A DNA stretch of 52,607 bases from Nitrospiria bacterium (GTDB lineage Bacteria; Nitrospirota; RBG-16-64-22). The DNA lies in the NCBI GenBank assembly GCA_919903025.1, contig CAKKSE010000040.1, positions 1-52,607 of the forward strand, in the 5' to 3' direction. Shown here in pieces: positions 8,375 to 18,156 of this stretch. The stretch's first letter is position 1; each line of letters starts with the position of its first letter. The notes beneath the pieces were generated by a model. That model made no database searches. It was not told the origin of the DNA and worked only from the letters and a program-made list of their open reading frames with translations. Position numbers and translations under genes: made by a program.

Positions 8375-8830
8375 TCATTTCCTCCGCCGTGCCCCCGGCT
8401 TCACTTTCCGACAGCCCCGGCAGACCCCGTACAGTTCCAGCTTATGGTCCTGGATCAGGAATCCGTGCTCCGCCGCCACACGGTCCTGGAGGCCTTCGAT
8501 TTTCACGTTCTCGAACTCGAAAATCTTCCCGCAGATCTTGCAAATCATGTGATCGTGGTGCCCGCCCGCCGCCGCCGGCTCATAGCACGACTCGTTCGCC
8601 CCGAACCGCCGCTCCTTCGCCACGCCCGCTTGGGCCAAGAGCTTGAGCGTCCGATAGACCGTGACCAGCCCAATCGCCGGGTTCTTCCGAGAGACGGACC
8701 GGTGAAGGCCCTCGGCGGTAATATGCCTGTGGGACGAGAGGAACTCCCGCGCGATCGCCGTCCGCTGACGGGTCGTCTTGAGCCCCTGACGCCTCAGATA
8801 CGCCTGGAATGTCTCTTCCCCGCTCGCCAC
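8375..8830 (-). CDS. fur: Fur-family metalloregulator
   Basis: GLKTTRQRTAIAREFLSSHRHITAEGLH winged helix, GGHHDHMICKICGKIFEFEN and C-terminal CRGC. Confidence 0.92.
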   Translation of the reverse strand: MASGEETFQAYLRRQGLKTTRQRTAIAREFLSSHRHITAEGLHRSVSRKNPAIGLVTVYRTLKLLAQAGVAKERRFGANESCYEPAAAGGHHDHMICKICGKIFEFENVKIEGLQDRVAAEHGFLIQDHKLELYGVCRGCRKVKPGARRRK

Positions 8831-8857
8831 CGGGCATCCCCCCAGCGATATTATTAT

Positions 8858-8872
8858 TGAAAACGATTTTCA
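8858..8872. promoter_or_regulatory. Fur-box-like operator TGAAAAC-G-ATTTTCA
   Basis: Near-perfect 7-1-7 palindrome 28 bp upstream of the fur GTG start, in an AT-rich patch. Confidence 0.75.
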
Positions 8873-8997
8873 TGTTCTTTTATACGCCTCCCCTGGTCCC
8901 GTGTCAAGAGCAATGTCGGGACTTGCGGCAGTCCGGACAAGACCCGGAAACGCCGCTCTGGGAATCGATCTTCCTACCCCGGCAGAGGCCGCTCCCA

Positions 8998-10233
8998 TCA
9001 GACGGCCCGTTTTCCTTCCCTGACAACGACGAAGAACGCAGCGGACGAAAGGACGAGAACGACGGCGAGGGCGAGGAAGGCCGTCCGGTAGCCGGCTGAC
9101 GCGACGAGAAGGCCGGCCGCGATCGGTCCCGATGCGTGGCCCACGTCCATGACCGTCCCGAAGACGCCCATGGCCGAACCGTAGTGCCGCTCCCGGCAGA
9201 AGTCGGCCACGAGCGCCGGCACGGATGACGTGACGGCCGCCACGCCGATCCCGAAGACGGCGAGAACGGCCAGAAGAAGCTCGATTGACGAGAACCACGG
9301 AATCGCCGCGAGCGAAGAAGCCGTCACGAGGAGGCCGCCAGCGATGAAGGGCCGGCGCCCCATGCGGTCGGAGAATCGTCCGAGGATCGGTTTGGAGAGG
9401 ACGGTGACGGCGAGTTGTACGCCGAACAGAACCCCCACGTGGGCGCTGTTGAGCCCCACCGAAAGGGCGTAGAGAGGGAGAAACGCCTGGATCGCGCCCG
9501 TCGCCAGGAACTGCGCGGCTTGCGCCGCAGACGTCACGAGAACGTTCCGATCTCCCGCGACTTCCCGCAGGCCGGCGACAAGCTTGGGCCACAGAGGGTC
9601 CCCGGCCGCCGAAGGGGAAGCAGGCCTCGGCGGAAGATCCAGCCGAAGGACCACGAGGACCAGGGCCAGGGATCCGGCCGCCCCCGCGCAGAGAAAAGCC
9701 GGGGAGAAACCGGCGCTGTAGACGATCGCCCCGCCGATCACGGGGCCGAGCAGGCCGCCCGTCATCTGGATCGAGGAGTACCACGACATCGCTTCCGCCC
9801 GCTTTTCGCGGAACATGTCCGCGATCACGGCCAGGACAACGGGGGACGTGACCGCCGTCGCCAGACCATGGAAGAAGCGGACTACGGTCAGTACAATCTC
9901 GTTCGCCGCCAGGAGGTAGACGAAGGGCGTGAATCCGAAGACCGCCATTCCGAACAGAAGGATGCGCTTCCGAGGCAGATGGTCGGAGAGGGCGCCGGCG
10001 GGGAACTTGACGAAGATCCCGGTGATCGTCGAGGCGGCGACGATGAATCCGATTTCGGCGGGCCCCACGCCGAGCGACCCCGCGTAGAGCGCGAGGACGG
10101 GGCTCCGGATCATCTCGTACGACATCCAGGCGAGGAATCCGGCGGAGGAGAGGAGACCCAGCGTCCGGAGGGGTGAAAAATCTCCTTGTGTCGCCATCGC
10201 CTGGCCTGCTATCAAGACCTCACCTCGGGGCAA
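8998..10233 (-). CDS. MFS transporter
   Basis: 411 aa, 12-TM-like pattern; DHLPRKRILL and GRFSDRMGRRPFI loop motifs. Confidence 0.9.
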   Translation of the reverse strand: MPRGEVLIAGQAMATQGDFSPLRTLGLLSSAGFLAWMSYEMIRSPVLALYAGSLGVGPAEIGFIVAASTITGIFVKFPAGALSDHLPRKRILLFGMAVFGFTPFVYLLAANEIVLTVVRFFHGLATAVTSPVVLAVIADMFREKRAEAMSWYSSIQMTGGLLGPVIGGAIVYSAGFSPAFLCAGAAGSLALVLVVLRLDLPPRPASPSAAGDPLWPKLVAGLREVAGDRNVLVTSAAQAAQFLATGAIQAFLPLYALSVGLNSAHVGVLFGVQLAVTVLSKPILGRFSDRMGRRPFIAGGLLVTASSLAAIPWFSSIELLLAVLAVFGIGVAAVTSSVPALVADFCRERHYGSAMGVFGTVMDVGHASGPIAAGLLVASAGYRTAFLALAVVLVLSSAAFFVVVREGKRAV

Positions 10234-10238
10234 AGCGG

Positions 10239-10403
10239 ATGGAGGTTGCCGTGACGATTGGAAAGATTCGGACTCTCCTTTACGGGGCGGCGAAGATTCT
10301 GGGCGACATCAGCGCCGTCCAGAGGGGAAAGGCAAAGGAGCGGATCGCCCGCCGCCTCGCCGGCAAGGTCACGGGCCGCCTCCTGGGCCGGATCTTCAAA
10401 TGA
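10239..10403 (+). CDS. Small basic hypothetical protein (~50 aa)
   Basis: MEVAVTIGKIRTLLYGAAKILGDISAVQRGKAKERIARRLAGKVTGRLLGRIFK; ATG 10239 or GTG 10251. Confidence 0.6.
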   Translation: MEVAVTIGKIRTLLYGAAKILGDISAVQRGKAKERIARRLAGKVTGRLLGRIFK

Positions 10404-11598
10404 GCGCAAGGGCCAACCCCGCGGCGGCCGCGGCTGTTGCTCCGACCACATAGACGGGCGGCGCCTTCCAGAGAACCAGCGCTCCGAATCCCCCGATCGC
10501 CAGAATGAAATCGGAATGAGAGCGGATCGTCGTCGTCCAGATGGGATCGTAGAGCGCCGCGAGCAGGATCCCGACGACGGCCGCGTTCACCCCGCCCAGC
10601 GCCGCGGCTGCGGCCTTGCGCCGCCGCAGTTCCTCCCAGAACGGGAGCGCGCCGACCACGAGGAGAAACGCGGGAAGGAAGATGGCCGCCAGTCCGATGA
10701 GTCCGCCGGCCCATCCCCGCAGGTCCCCGTTCATGACCGCGCCGAGATAGGCGCCGAAAGTGAAGAGAGGACCGGGCACGGCTTGGGCCGCCCCGTACCC
10801 CGCGAGAAAATCCACGTCGCTCACCCACCCCGGGGGCACGACCTCGGCCCGGAGAAGCGGAAGAACCACGTGCCCCCCGCCGAAGACGAGTGAGCCGGCG
10901 CGGTAGAACGCATCGAAGAGCTTGAGCGCCCGGCTTCCGTCGGCCGCCGCGAGTCCCGGAAGGAAAACGAGCAGTCCGAAGAACAAAGCCAGGAACGCCA
11001 GGCCCGCTCTTTTCGAGACCGGAACCTCCAGCGGCTCATGCGCTCCGTCGCTCGGAGTCGGAACCACCCGCCACCCGACGAGCCCGCCGCCCGCAATGAC
11101 GAGGACCTGCACGAGCGCGCCGGGCCACGCCAGCGTGAAAATCGCCGCCGCGATCGCAAGCGTCGCCCGGGGGCGGTCCGGGCAGAGCGCGTTTCCCATC
11201 CCCCAAACTGCCTGCGCTACCACAGCCACGGCCACGACCTTGAGACCGTGGACCCAACCCGACGCCGCGGCATCCGGATAGTGCGCCATGCCGTAGGCGA
11301 ACGCGATCAGAACGAGCGCCGAGGGCATGGTAAAGCCGGTCCAGGCCGCCAAGGCGCCCGGAAGCCCCGCGCGCCTTATGCCGAGAGCGATCCCCACCTG
11401 ACTGCTGGCCGGCCCCGGCAGGAACTGGCACAGGGCCACAAGCTCGGCGTACGCCTTCTCTCCCAGCCACTGGCGCCGCTTCACGAACTCCTCGCGGAAA
11501 TATCCGAGGTGGGCAATCGGCCCGCCGAATGACGTCAGTCCCAGCTTGAGAAAGACGAGAAACACTTCCAGAGCGCTTCGGGCTTGAGTCACAGCCAA
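10396..11598 (-). CDS. chrA: Chromate transporter, long-chain ChrA
   Basis: FLKLGLTSFGGPIAHLGYFREEFVKRRQWLGEKAYAELVALCQFLPGPASSQVG and the second-half FGGGHVVLPLL motif. Confidence 0.93.
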   Translation of the reverse strand: MAVTQARSALEVFLVFLKLGLTSFGGPIAHLGYFREEFVKRRQWLGEKAYAELVALCQFLPGPASSQVGIALGIRRAGLPGALAAWTGFTMPSALVLIAFAYGMAHYPDAAASGWVHGLKVVAVAVVAQAVWGMGNALCPDRPRATLAIAAAIFTLAWPGALVQVLVIAGGGLVGWRVVPTPSDGAHEPLEVPVSKRAGLAFLALFFGLLVFLPGLAAADGSRALKLFDAFYRAGSLVFGGGHVVLPLLRAEVVPPGWVSDVDFLAGYGAAQAVPGPLFTFGAYLGAVMNGDLRGWAGGLIGLAAIFLPAFLLVVGALPFWEELRRRKAAAAALGGVNAAVVGILLAALYDPIWTTTIRSHSDFILAIGGFGALVLWKAPPVYVVGATAAAAAGLALALI

Positions 11599-11620
11599 CC
11601 CCCAAAATTGTCCTTATGAA

Positions 11621-12643
11621 TCACGGCCGCCGGGCTTCCATCGCCTTGCCCGGCATGTCCTGGTACGCGAACTTCCTCTCTACTTCGGCGTGCGCCTTTC
11701 CGTCCACCTCGACGTACGGATAGATGAAGTAGTTCAGGCGCTCCCCCTGCTGGGCTGGAGAGAGAAGGATGTCGCGCCCCGTCGTGAACTCGATGCGGTT
11801 GGGGTCCAGAGTCCCGAAGAAGTAGGTCTTCTTCGACTTGTCCTTCGCGGCCTCCGAAGTGTCGACAGGGACCCATCCGAATCCGTCCAGGTGGAACTCG
11901 GCCCAGCAATGGTACCCGGCGACAGTCCCCTTCCCCTTCTCGGGAGGAATCGGGAAACCGATCACGAACTTGGCCGGGATGCCGGCCGCCCGCGAGAGGC
12001 CGATGAAGAGGGCGTGGAAGTCGGTGCAGTTGCCCCTGCGGATGTCGCAGGCGTAATACAGATCGCCGTTCCCCCAACCCGTTCCGCTCTTGTCGTACTT
12101 CATCGTTTCGACGGTGTAGTCGTAGATCGCCGCCGCCCTATCGAGCGGCGTGCTCTTCCCCCGGACCACCTCGTCCGCGATCGACTTGACGAAGTCGTCG
12201 ATCGGGACCAGCCGGTCTCCTTGCAGGAATCTATCCAGCGCGGAGGATTGTCCCGCCCGGCGGACGCCCCCCTCCCCCGGGGAGCGTCGGTCTTCTTTTC
12301 GCCGGACCGTATAGGAGACGCGGACTCGAAGGTTTTCCGCCCCCTTTGGATCGAGAACCATGTTGAGGATCTTGTTGCCGTATTCGGAGTCGCGGTGGAA
12401 GGACACGCCCGATGGCGCCTCGACTCTCAGATCCGCGATCCGCTGGACATCTGTCTCGGGGGCGACTGGAAGCCAGACTTCGACCCGCCGCGCCGAAGAA
12501 GGGATCTTCGACACGACGGCTTCGTATGAGAAGCGGAACGATCGTTCGTTCAAAAACGGGGACGACGCCACGGCCGCCGGGCCGTCGACAAACGGGACCG
12601 CAAGGAAAGCAAACGCAAGAAAGAACGCGGATGCGCGCGTCAT
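11621..12643 (-). CDS. Transglutaminase-like (papain fold) exported protein
   Basis: Signal peptide; RRGNCTDFHALFIGLSRAAGIPAKFVIGF and GYHCWAEFHLDGFGWVPVDTSEA catalytic Cys/His/Asp context. Confidence 0.9.
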   Translation of the reverse strand: MTRASAFFLAFAFLAVPFVDGPAAVASSPFLNERSFRFSYEAVVSKIPSSARRVEVWLPVAPETDVQRIADLRVEAPSGVSFHRDSEYGNKILNMVLDPKGAENLRVRVSYTVRRKEDRRSPGEGGVRRAGQSSALDRFLQGDRLVPIDDFVKSIADEVVRGKSTPLDRAAAIYDYTVETMKYDKSGTGWGNGDLYYACDIRRGNCTDFHALFIGLSRAAGIPAKFVIGFPIPPEKGKGTVAGYHCWAEFHLDGFGWVPVDTSEAAKDKSKKTYFFGTLDPNRIEFTTGRDILLSPAQQGERLNYFIYPYVEVDGKAHAEVERKFAYQDMPGKAMEARRP

Positions 12644-12652
12644 GTGCGATTC

Positions 12653-12680
12653 CCCCGCCCCTCGGCACTGAGGGGCGGGG
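12653..12680 (-). terminator. GC-rich hairpin CCCCGCCCCTC-ggcact-GAGGGGCGGGG
   Basis: Perfect 11-bp arms between 12702..13190 and the transglutaminase gene; no strong T tract. Confidence 0.55.
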
Positions 12681-12701
12681 CCTCCGTGGACGGTTGGGGA
12701 A

Positions 12702-13190
12702 TCAGTTCACGACGACAGGCTTGTCGCCGTCGAAGTTGTAGCGCTCCTTCTTGGCCCACTTGCCTCCGTTCTTGACCGGAACCTTGTGGACCTTTGTCTC
12801 GGTCACGACGAGCTTCCCGTCCTTCGGCGCGAGCCAGAAGTCGATGTCGTAGAGCTGGTCCATCGCGCCGCCGGCGGCCTGGAAGTCGATGCAGGCGAAG
12901 TATCCCTTCCCAGCGATGTTGCGGACGGGATCGTGGATCTGGACGAACTTGAGCGAAAGCTCCTTGCCGCCGTCGTCGGCGTCCTTGAGCTTGAACGCGC
13001 CTCCGCCGGCTTTGGTCCCCTTGTTGATGTGGTCCATCATCGCCTTCTTGATCTCCGAGGCGGTGAACTCCTTCGCCTTGGCGCCCGGATGCTCACCCGG
13101 GTGCTCGTCGGCGATGCCGGAAGCGAATGTGCCTCCGACCACGAGGAAGAGAGCGGCCACCAGAACCGCGGCATTGCGAAACCGATCCAT
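12702..13190 (-). CDS. Hypothetical exported protein
   Basis: 162 aa with signal peptide MDRFRNAAVLVAALFLVVGGTFASG. Confidence 0.75.
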   Translation of the reverse strand: MDRFRNAAVLVAALFLVVGGTFASGIADEHPGEHPGAKAKEFTASEIKKAMMDHINKGTKAGGGAFKLKDADDGGKELSLKFVQIHDPVRNIAGKGYFACIDFQAAGGAMDQLYDIDFWLAPKDGKLVVTETKVHKVPVKNGGKWAKKERYNFDGDKPVVVN

Positions 13191-13311
13191 GACGCCTCCT
13201 TCTGCCGGCCCCCGGAACAGTTTTGAGATACTCTCCGGGACCGCCGGGGGACTACGGTCCGGAGTTCGGATTTAGAGGATTAACAACTTGTCGACGGCCC
13301 TTATTCCCTCA

Positions 13312-13340
13312 TTGACACGCCCCGCGCCGTCCCCTACGCT
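13312..13340 (+). promoter_or_regulatory. Sigma70-like promoter TTGACA-N17-TACGCT
   Basis: Consensus -35 and 17-bp spacer upstream of the plus-strand KhtT-like gene. Confidence 0.55.
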
Positions 13341-13418
13341 GGGGAAAAATCGGGCAGAGGATACCCCATCCTCTTCGCGACCCGCCAGAGTTCTTTTCGT
13401 CCTCGAGGAGGTCCCGCC

Positions 13419-13898
13419 GTGAAGATGCATGAAGCCGAACTCCCCGGCGTGGGGAGGAAGTTCTGGATCCACACGGACGTGGGCGAGAAGCTCACGGTCA
13501 TCCGCCACTCCGCCGGAAAGCGCGAAGTCTACCGCTTCCAGAAGGGCGAGGAGTTCCCATCGTCGGTCATCGAATTGTCCGAGGAGGAGGCCAGGGAGGT
13601 CGGCGCGGTGCTCTCCGGGGAGTTCCGCCTCCGCACGGTCGAGCGGATGGACGTGATCGTCAAGGAGATGTCGCTCGAGTGGGTCAAGGTCGAGCCGGGC
13701 TCGCGCGCGGACAGCCGGACGATCCGCGAGCTGGCGATCCGCACGAAGACGGGCGTCTCCATCATCGCGATCCTCAGGGAAGACCTCTGCGTCCCGGGTC
13801 CCGAATCGTCCGAGGTCCTCAAGGGTGACGACGTCCTCCTCGTGATCGGCCGCCCCGAGCACCACAAGCGGTTCCGCAAGGTCCTGGCCGGGGAGTAG
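13419..13898 (+). CDS. TrkA-C domain K+ efflux regulatory subunit (KhtT-like)
   Basis: N-terminal KhtT-like segment plus C-terminal RCK-C region (ILREDLCVPGPESSEVLKGDDVLLVIG); precedes a CPA2 antiporter. Confidence 0.85.
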   Translation: MKMHEAELPGVGRKFWIHTDVGEKLTVIRHSAGKREVYRFQKGEEFPSSVIELSEEEAREVGAVLSGEFRLRTVERMDVIVKEMSLEWVKVEPGSRADSRTIRELAIRTKTGVSIIAILREDLCVPGPESSEVLKGDDVLLVIGRPEHHKRFRKVLAGE

Positions 13899-13906
13899 CG
13901 GTCCCC

Positions 13907-15061
13907 GTGTCCCAATCCCTTCTCGAACTGGGCGTCATCCTGGCCGTCCTCTTCGCGGGCGGGCTCATCGCCTCCCGCCTCCGGCAGTCGGTCATCCCCG
14001 CCTACATCCTCGGCGGCATCCTCCTCCACAACTTCGTCACGAACGTGGAACTGATCCATCTTCTGTCCACGATCGGTCTGATGCTCCTCCTCTTCTTCAT
14101 CGGCCTGGAGTTCTCCACCTCGTATCTCCGCCATCACGTCCGCCCCATCACGCGCGCGGGGGCCATCGACCTCGCGGTCAACTTCCCGCTCGGGCTGTTC
14201 ATCGGGCGGGCGATGGGATGGGACTGGCTTGCCTCGGCGTACCTCGGGGCGATCGTCTACATTTCTTCCTCCGCCGTCGTCACCAAGGCCATGATCGACA
14301 ACCGCCAGGTCGCCAACCCCGAAGCCGACACGATCGTCGGCATCCTCGTCTTCGAGGACCTCGCCATCGTCCTGATCCTCGCCCTTCTCACCGGCTTTCA
14401 GTCCGGCAGCGTAGAGGCCGCGAGTCTCTCCTGGACGCTTCTCAAGATCGCTCTCTTCATCACGCCTTTCCTGCTCCTCCCGCCATCCGTTATTCCCCGC
14501 CTCAACCGGCTCCTGCACGTGGAGTCCACGGAGCTTTTCCTCCTGATGGCGCTCGCCGTCGTGCTGTTGGCCTCCGCTCTCTCGACGCGCCTCGGCTTTT
14601 CGGAGGCGGTCGGGGCGTTCCTCGTCGGGCTCCTCTTCTCGGAGACGGCCCACCGCCAGAGGATCATCGACCGTCTCGCCCCCTTCCGGGACCTCTTCGC
14701 GGCGATCTTCTTCCTCTCCTTCGGCCTGATGATCCCGTGGGAAGGCTGGAGCGGCACGTCTCTCCCGATCGCAGGGCTGGTCCTCCTGGGCGTCGCGGGC
14801 AAGATGGCAACGGGCTATCTGGTCTGCCAATCCTCGCGCCTGTCCGGACGGGCGTGCGCGAGCACAGGGATCGCCCTGATCCCGCGCGGCGAATTCTCCA
14901 TCATTCTGGCCGTAGCCGCGGCTGGGGGGCTCCCGGACGGCCCAATCAAGGAGACAATCCTCCCTATTTCAGCCGGATTCGTTCTGGCCACGGGCGGGAT
15001 CGGCGTGATTGGAATGCGGGAGTTCCCGGCGTATTGGATCAGAAGGAAGAAGAAGGGGTAG
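13907..15061 (+). CDS. CPA2 cation:proton antiporter (KhtU/KefB-like)
   Basis: 384 aa; LLLFFIGLEFS and GFSEAVGAFLVGLLFSET, typical Na/H exchanger membrane core. Confidence 0.9.
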   Translation: MSQSLLELGVILAVLFAGGLIASRLRQSVIPAYILGGILLHNFVTNVELIHLLSTIGLMLLLFFIGLEFSTSYLRHHVRPITRAGAIDLAVNFPLGLFIGRAMGWDWLASAYLGAIVYISSSAVVTKAMIDNRQVANPEADTIVGILVFEDLAIVLILALLTGFQSGSVEAASLSWTLLKIALFITPFLLLPPSVIPRLNRLLHVESTELFLLMALAVVLLASALSTRLGFSEAVGAFLVGLLFSETAHRQRIIDRLAPFRDLFAAIFFLSFGLMIPWEGWSGTSLPIAGLVLLGVAGKMATGYLVCQSSRLSGRACASTGIALIPRGEFSIILAVAAAGGLPDGPIKETILPISAGFVLATGGIGVIGMREFPAYWIRRKKKG

Positions 15062-15064
15062 GGG

Positions 15065-15409
15065 CTACCTCGGCGAGACGTCCCCCGCCTCGTGTAGAAG
15101 GTCCAGGAACTCGTTGAACTCGTCCGGCGTATGGTCGATCGCCTCGCCGCTCTCCTTGAACCTCAGGAACGCCTCGATAAAAGAGAAGAGCCGCTCGACC
15201 GCCTTGCAATCCTCGTCGGGAAGCTGTTTCCGGACGTTATAAAGCGCCTTGTAAGGGAACCGGCCGTTCCCCTTGTACCGCTCCATGGCCTGCATGAGAT
15301 CGAGAGGATACCCCGCGATCTTTCCGTAGTCGATCGAGCCGTAAAGGAGCTTGCGGCGAAGCTGTGCGTAGTCTTCCCAAATCCGGGTGATTCGTTCGGA
15401 CCGGAACAT
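15065..15409 (-). CDS. Hypothetical protein (~114 aa)
   Basis: ORF from MFRSERITRIWEDYAQLRRKLLYGSIDYGK; helical, coding-like composition. Confidence 0.6.
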   Translation of the reverse strand: MFRSERITRIWEDYAQLRRKLLYGSIDYGKIAGYPLDLMQAMERYKGNGRFPYKALYNVRKQLPDEDCKAVERLFSFIEAFLRFKESGEAIDHTPDEFNEFLDLLHEAGDVSPR

Positions 15410-15786
15410 GACCTGCCCCTCCCTGGAATCCCTAGGCTGTCTCAACGTTACCCGCATCGCGCGGATGCGTCAAGCCTTGCAGCGAACAGATCCTAGACGG
15501 CCAGGGATGAGATGTGACGCTCGGCGAGAATGCGGTGGAGCGGAACGTGAAGTGCGGTCCGGCAGACTGCCGCATGGCCTCTGAGGCCATCGCTGAACCA
15601 ACACGGCGCCTATCGTTCCTTGAACCTCGGGGTCCGATATGGTAGGTTCCAACCCGCTGGAGTTCGAACTTGTGCGTCCGAAGCATCGGCCCAAAAACCC
15701 GGAGGCGACGTCACAGAGGCTTCAACCAGCCGCGAGCCGTCATCCGTTGGATTCCGGACCCTGCACTGCACACACAGGAGACCTTT

Positions 15787-17229
15787 GTGCCTGCACCGCT
15801 GGTCGCTCTCGTCGGCCTTCCAAACGCCGGCAAATCGACGCTCTTCAACCGGCTAGCGCGCAAGTCGCTCGCGACCGTCGATGCCACGCCCGGCGTAACG
15901 CGGGACCGGCGCGTCGCGCTCGCCCAGTGGGACGAACACCGGTTCCTCGTGGCCGACACGGGAGGGCTCACCTTCGCCGCCGAGGATGACCTCGCGCGCC
16001 AGATCCAGGCCCAGGCCGGGATGGCGATCTCCGAGGCGGACGTCATCATCCTAGTCGTCGACGCCGCCGCGGGGCTGACGCCCTTTGACCGGGAGATCGC
16101 CCTGCGCCTCCGGCGAACGGACAAACCGGTCCTTGTTGCCGCCAACAAGATCGACGGACCGAGCATGGAGAACGCGGCGGCCGAATTCCACGCCCTGGCT
16201 CTCGGCGTCCCCATTCCCCTTTCCGCCCGGAACGGGTACGGATTCGACGAGTTTCTGGAAGCCGTGCTCGCCGCCGTTCCGGGACAGGCCCAGCCGGCCG
16301 GTGAAACGCTTCTTCCCGAAGTCCCGCGCGTCTCAGTCGTCGGCCGTCCCAACGTCGGGAAGTCGTCTCTCCTCAACGCTCTCCTCGGACGGGACCGGTT
16401 CGTCACGAGCCCCTTGCCCGGGACGACGCGCGACGCCGTCTCCGAAGAAGCTGTTCTGGACGGCCGGACCTATCTTTTCGTCGACACGGCCGGCGTCCGA
16501 AGACGGGGACGGATCGAGCGGGGGATCGAAAAGTTCTCGATCGTTCAGACGATGCGGGCGATCGAGGAATCCGACGTCGTCCTCCTCCTCGTGGACGTGT
16601 CGGAAGGGCTGACGGAACAGGACCTCAACCTCGCGGGCGCCGTGGCGGAAGCGGGCCGGGGCGTGATCGTCCTGCTCAACAAGTGGGACCTTCTTCCCAA
16701 GGAAAAGCGCGAAGACCCCCGGTTCCTCGAACCCATCCGGTACCGCCTGCGCTTCCTCTCCTACGCGCCGCTCCGGACGATCTCGGCGACGCGGCGCCAC
16801 GGCCTCAGGCAGATTCCCGCCGAGATCCTCAAGGTCATGAACTCTTACTCCCAGCGCGTTCCCACGCCGAAGATCAACCGCGTCATCTTGGCGGCGGCCG
16901 AACGCCATCCGCCGCCCCGGTCCGCCCGGGGCGCCGTCAAAATCAAGTACGTCGTCCAGACCCGCGTGCGCCCCCCCTCTTTCGCCCTGTTCACGAACCG
17001 GCCCGGCGAGGTCCCGGTCTCGTACCGGCGCTTCCTGGAGCACGCCCTCCGCGAGGCGTTCGGTTTCGAGGGAACTCCGCTCCGCCTGACATTCAGGGCC
17101 TCGCAAAGGGAGAAGCCCGGAAGAAGGACCTCTTCCCGAGGACGCCGCCCGCATCCGGCCCCGGGAGAGACGGCGGAAAAGTCCGCGCCCGTGATCCCGT
17201 CCGGCGGCGGAAAGGAACGACGGCGTTGA
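15787..17229 (+). CDS. der: GTPase Der (EngA), tandem G domains
   Basis: VALVGLPNAGKSTLFNRL and VSVVGRPNVGKSSLLNALLG with KH-like C-terminus; GTG start. Confidence 0.95.
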   Translation: MPAPLVALVGLPNAGKSTLFNRLARKSLATVDATPGVTRDRRVALAQWDEHRFLVADTGGLTFAAEDDLARQIQAQAGMAISEADVIILVVDAAAGLTPFDREIALRLRRTDKPVLVAANKIDGPSMENAAAEFHALALGVPIPLSARNGYGFDEFLEAVLAAVPGQAQPAGETLLPEVPRVSVVGRPNVGKSSLLNALLGRDRFVTSPLPGTTRDAVSEEAVLDGRTYLFVDTAGVRRRGRIERGIEKFSIVQTMRAIEESDVVLLLVDVSEGLTEQDLNLAGAVAEAGRGVIVLLNKWDLLPKEKREDPRFLEPIRYRLRFLSYAPLRTISATRRHGLRQIPAEILKVMNSYSQRVPTPKINRVILAAAERHPPPRSARGAVKIKYVVQTRVRPPSFALFTNRPGEVPVSYRRFLEHALREAFGFEGTPLRLTFRASQREKPGRRTSSRGRRPHPAPGETAEKSAPVIPSGGGKERRR

Positions 17230-18098
17230 GCCGCGGAAGGCGGGACGGGACCGCCCGGGCCCTGCGCCTGGTTCCACGGATCTTCGTCAGCCTGTACGAT
17301 AACCACGGCGTCTACCACGCCGCCGCGATCGCGTTCTATATCATCCTCTCGACCCCGGCGCTCCTCCTCGTCCTGATGACGTCGCTCGGCTACTTCCTGG
17401 GAGACCGCCGGACGTTCTACGACGTCACTCTCCACTACCTCCTCTCGATCTACCCCCAGATGGACGACAAGATCATCCGAGAGCTCGAATCGATCATCGC
17501 CCACCGCCACATGACGCTCCTGACGTTCGGGGTCTTCCTCTGGACCGCCACGCTTGCCTTCACCTCGATCGAGTTCGCGGTAAACAGCATCTTCCGGACT
17601 CAGCGGCGGCGCCATTTTCTCGTCACGACGCTCATCTCGATCCTCTTCATCACGATCCTCGCGGCCCTGATCCTGGCGACGACGTTCGTCATGTCCGCCG
17701 CGAGGTTCCTGATGGCCCATCCGCTCGTCGTCTCTTCCACGAACCTGACGGCTCTCCTCATCGACAACCCGTTCGTCGGGGGCGTCATCCCGGTCGTCCT
17801 GAGCATCGGCGCGCTCACGTGGCTCTACGCCGTCCTGCCGAACCGGCCGATCCGCCTGGGGCACGCCCTTCTGGGCGCTCTCCTGGCCACGAGCGGGTGG
17901 AAGGGAGCGCAGTACGGATTCGCGTGGTACGCCCGCGAGGTCGTCGACTTCGGAAGCATCTACGGGTCTCTGACGGCCCTTATCCTGCTCCCGTTCTGGG
18001 TCTTCTACCTCGCCCTGACGCTCGTGGCCGGAGCGGAGTATGTGTCGCTTCTCAGCGGAAACGGGCGGAAAGGAGAGAGCGCTGACCGCCCATCCTGA
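17226..18098 (+). CDS. YihY/virulence factor BrkB family (UPF0761) membrane protein
   Basis: HAAAIAFYIILSTPALLLVL and FGSIYGSLTALILLPFWVFYLALTLVAGAEY; TTG start overlapping der stop. Confidence 0.88.
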   Translation: MSRGRRDGTARALRLVPRIFVSLYDNHGVYHAAAIAFYIILSTPALLLVLMTSLGYFLGDRRTFYDVTLHYLLSIYPQMDDKIIRELESIIAHRHMTLLTFGVFLWTATLAFTSIEFAVNSIFRTQRRRHFLVTTLISILFITILAALILATTFVMSAARFLMAHPLVVSSTNLTALLIDNPFVGGVIPVVLSIGALTWLYAVLPNRPIRLGHALLGALLATSGWKGAQYGFAWYAREVVDFGSIYGSLTALILLPFWVFYLALTLVAGAEYVSLLSGNGRKGESADRPS

Positions 18099-18156
18099 CC
18101 CCGATGGACGGTCTTAACGAGGGTTTTCTCGATCGTCGAACGGGAATGGGAACGGC

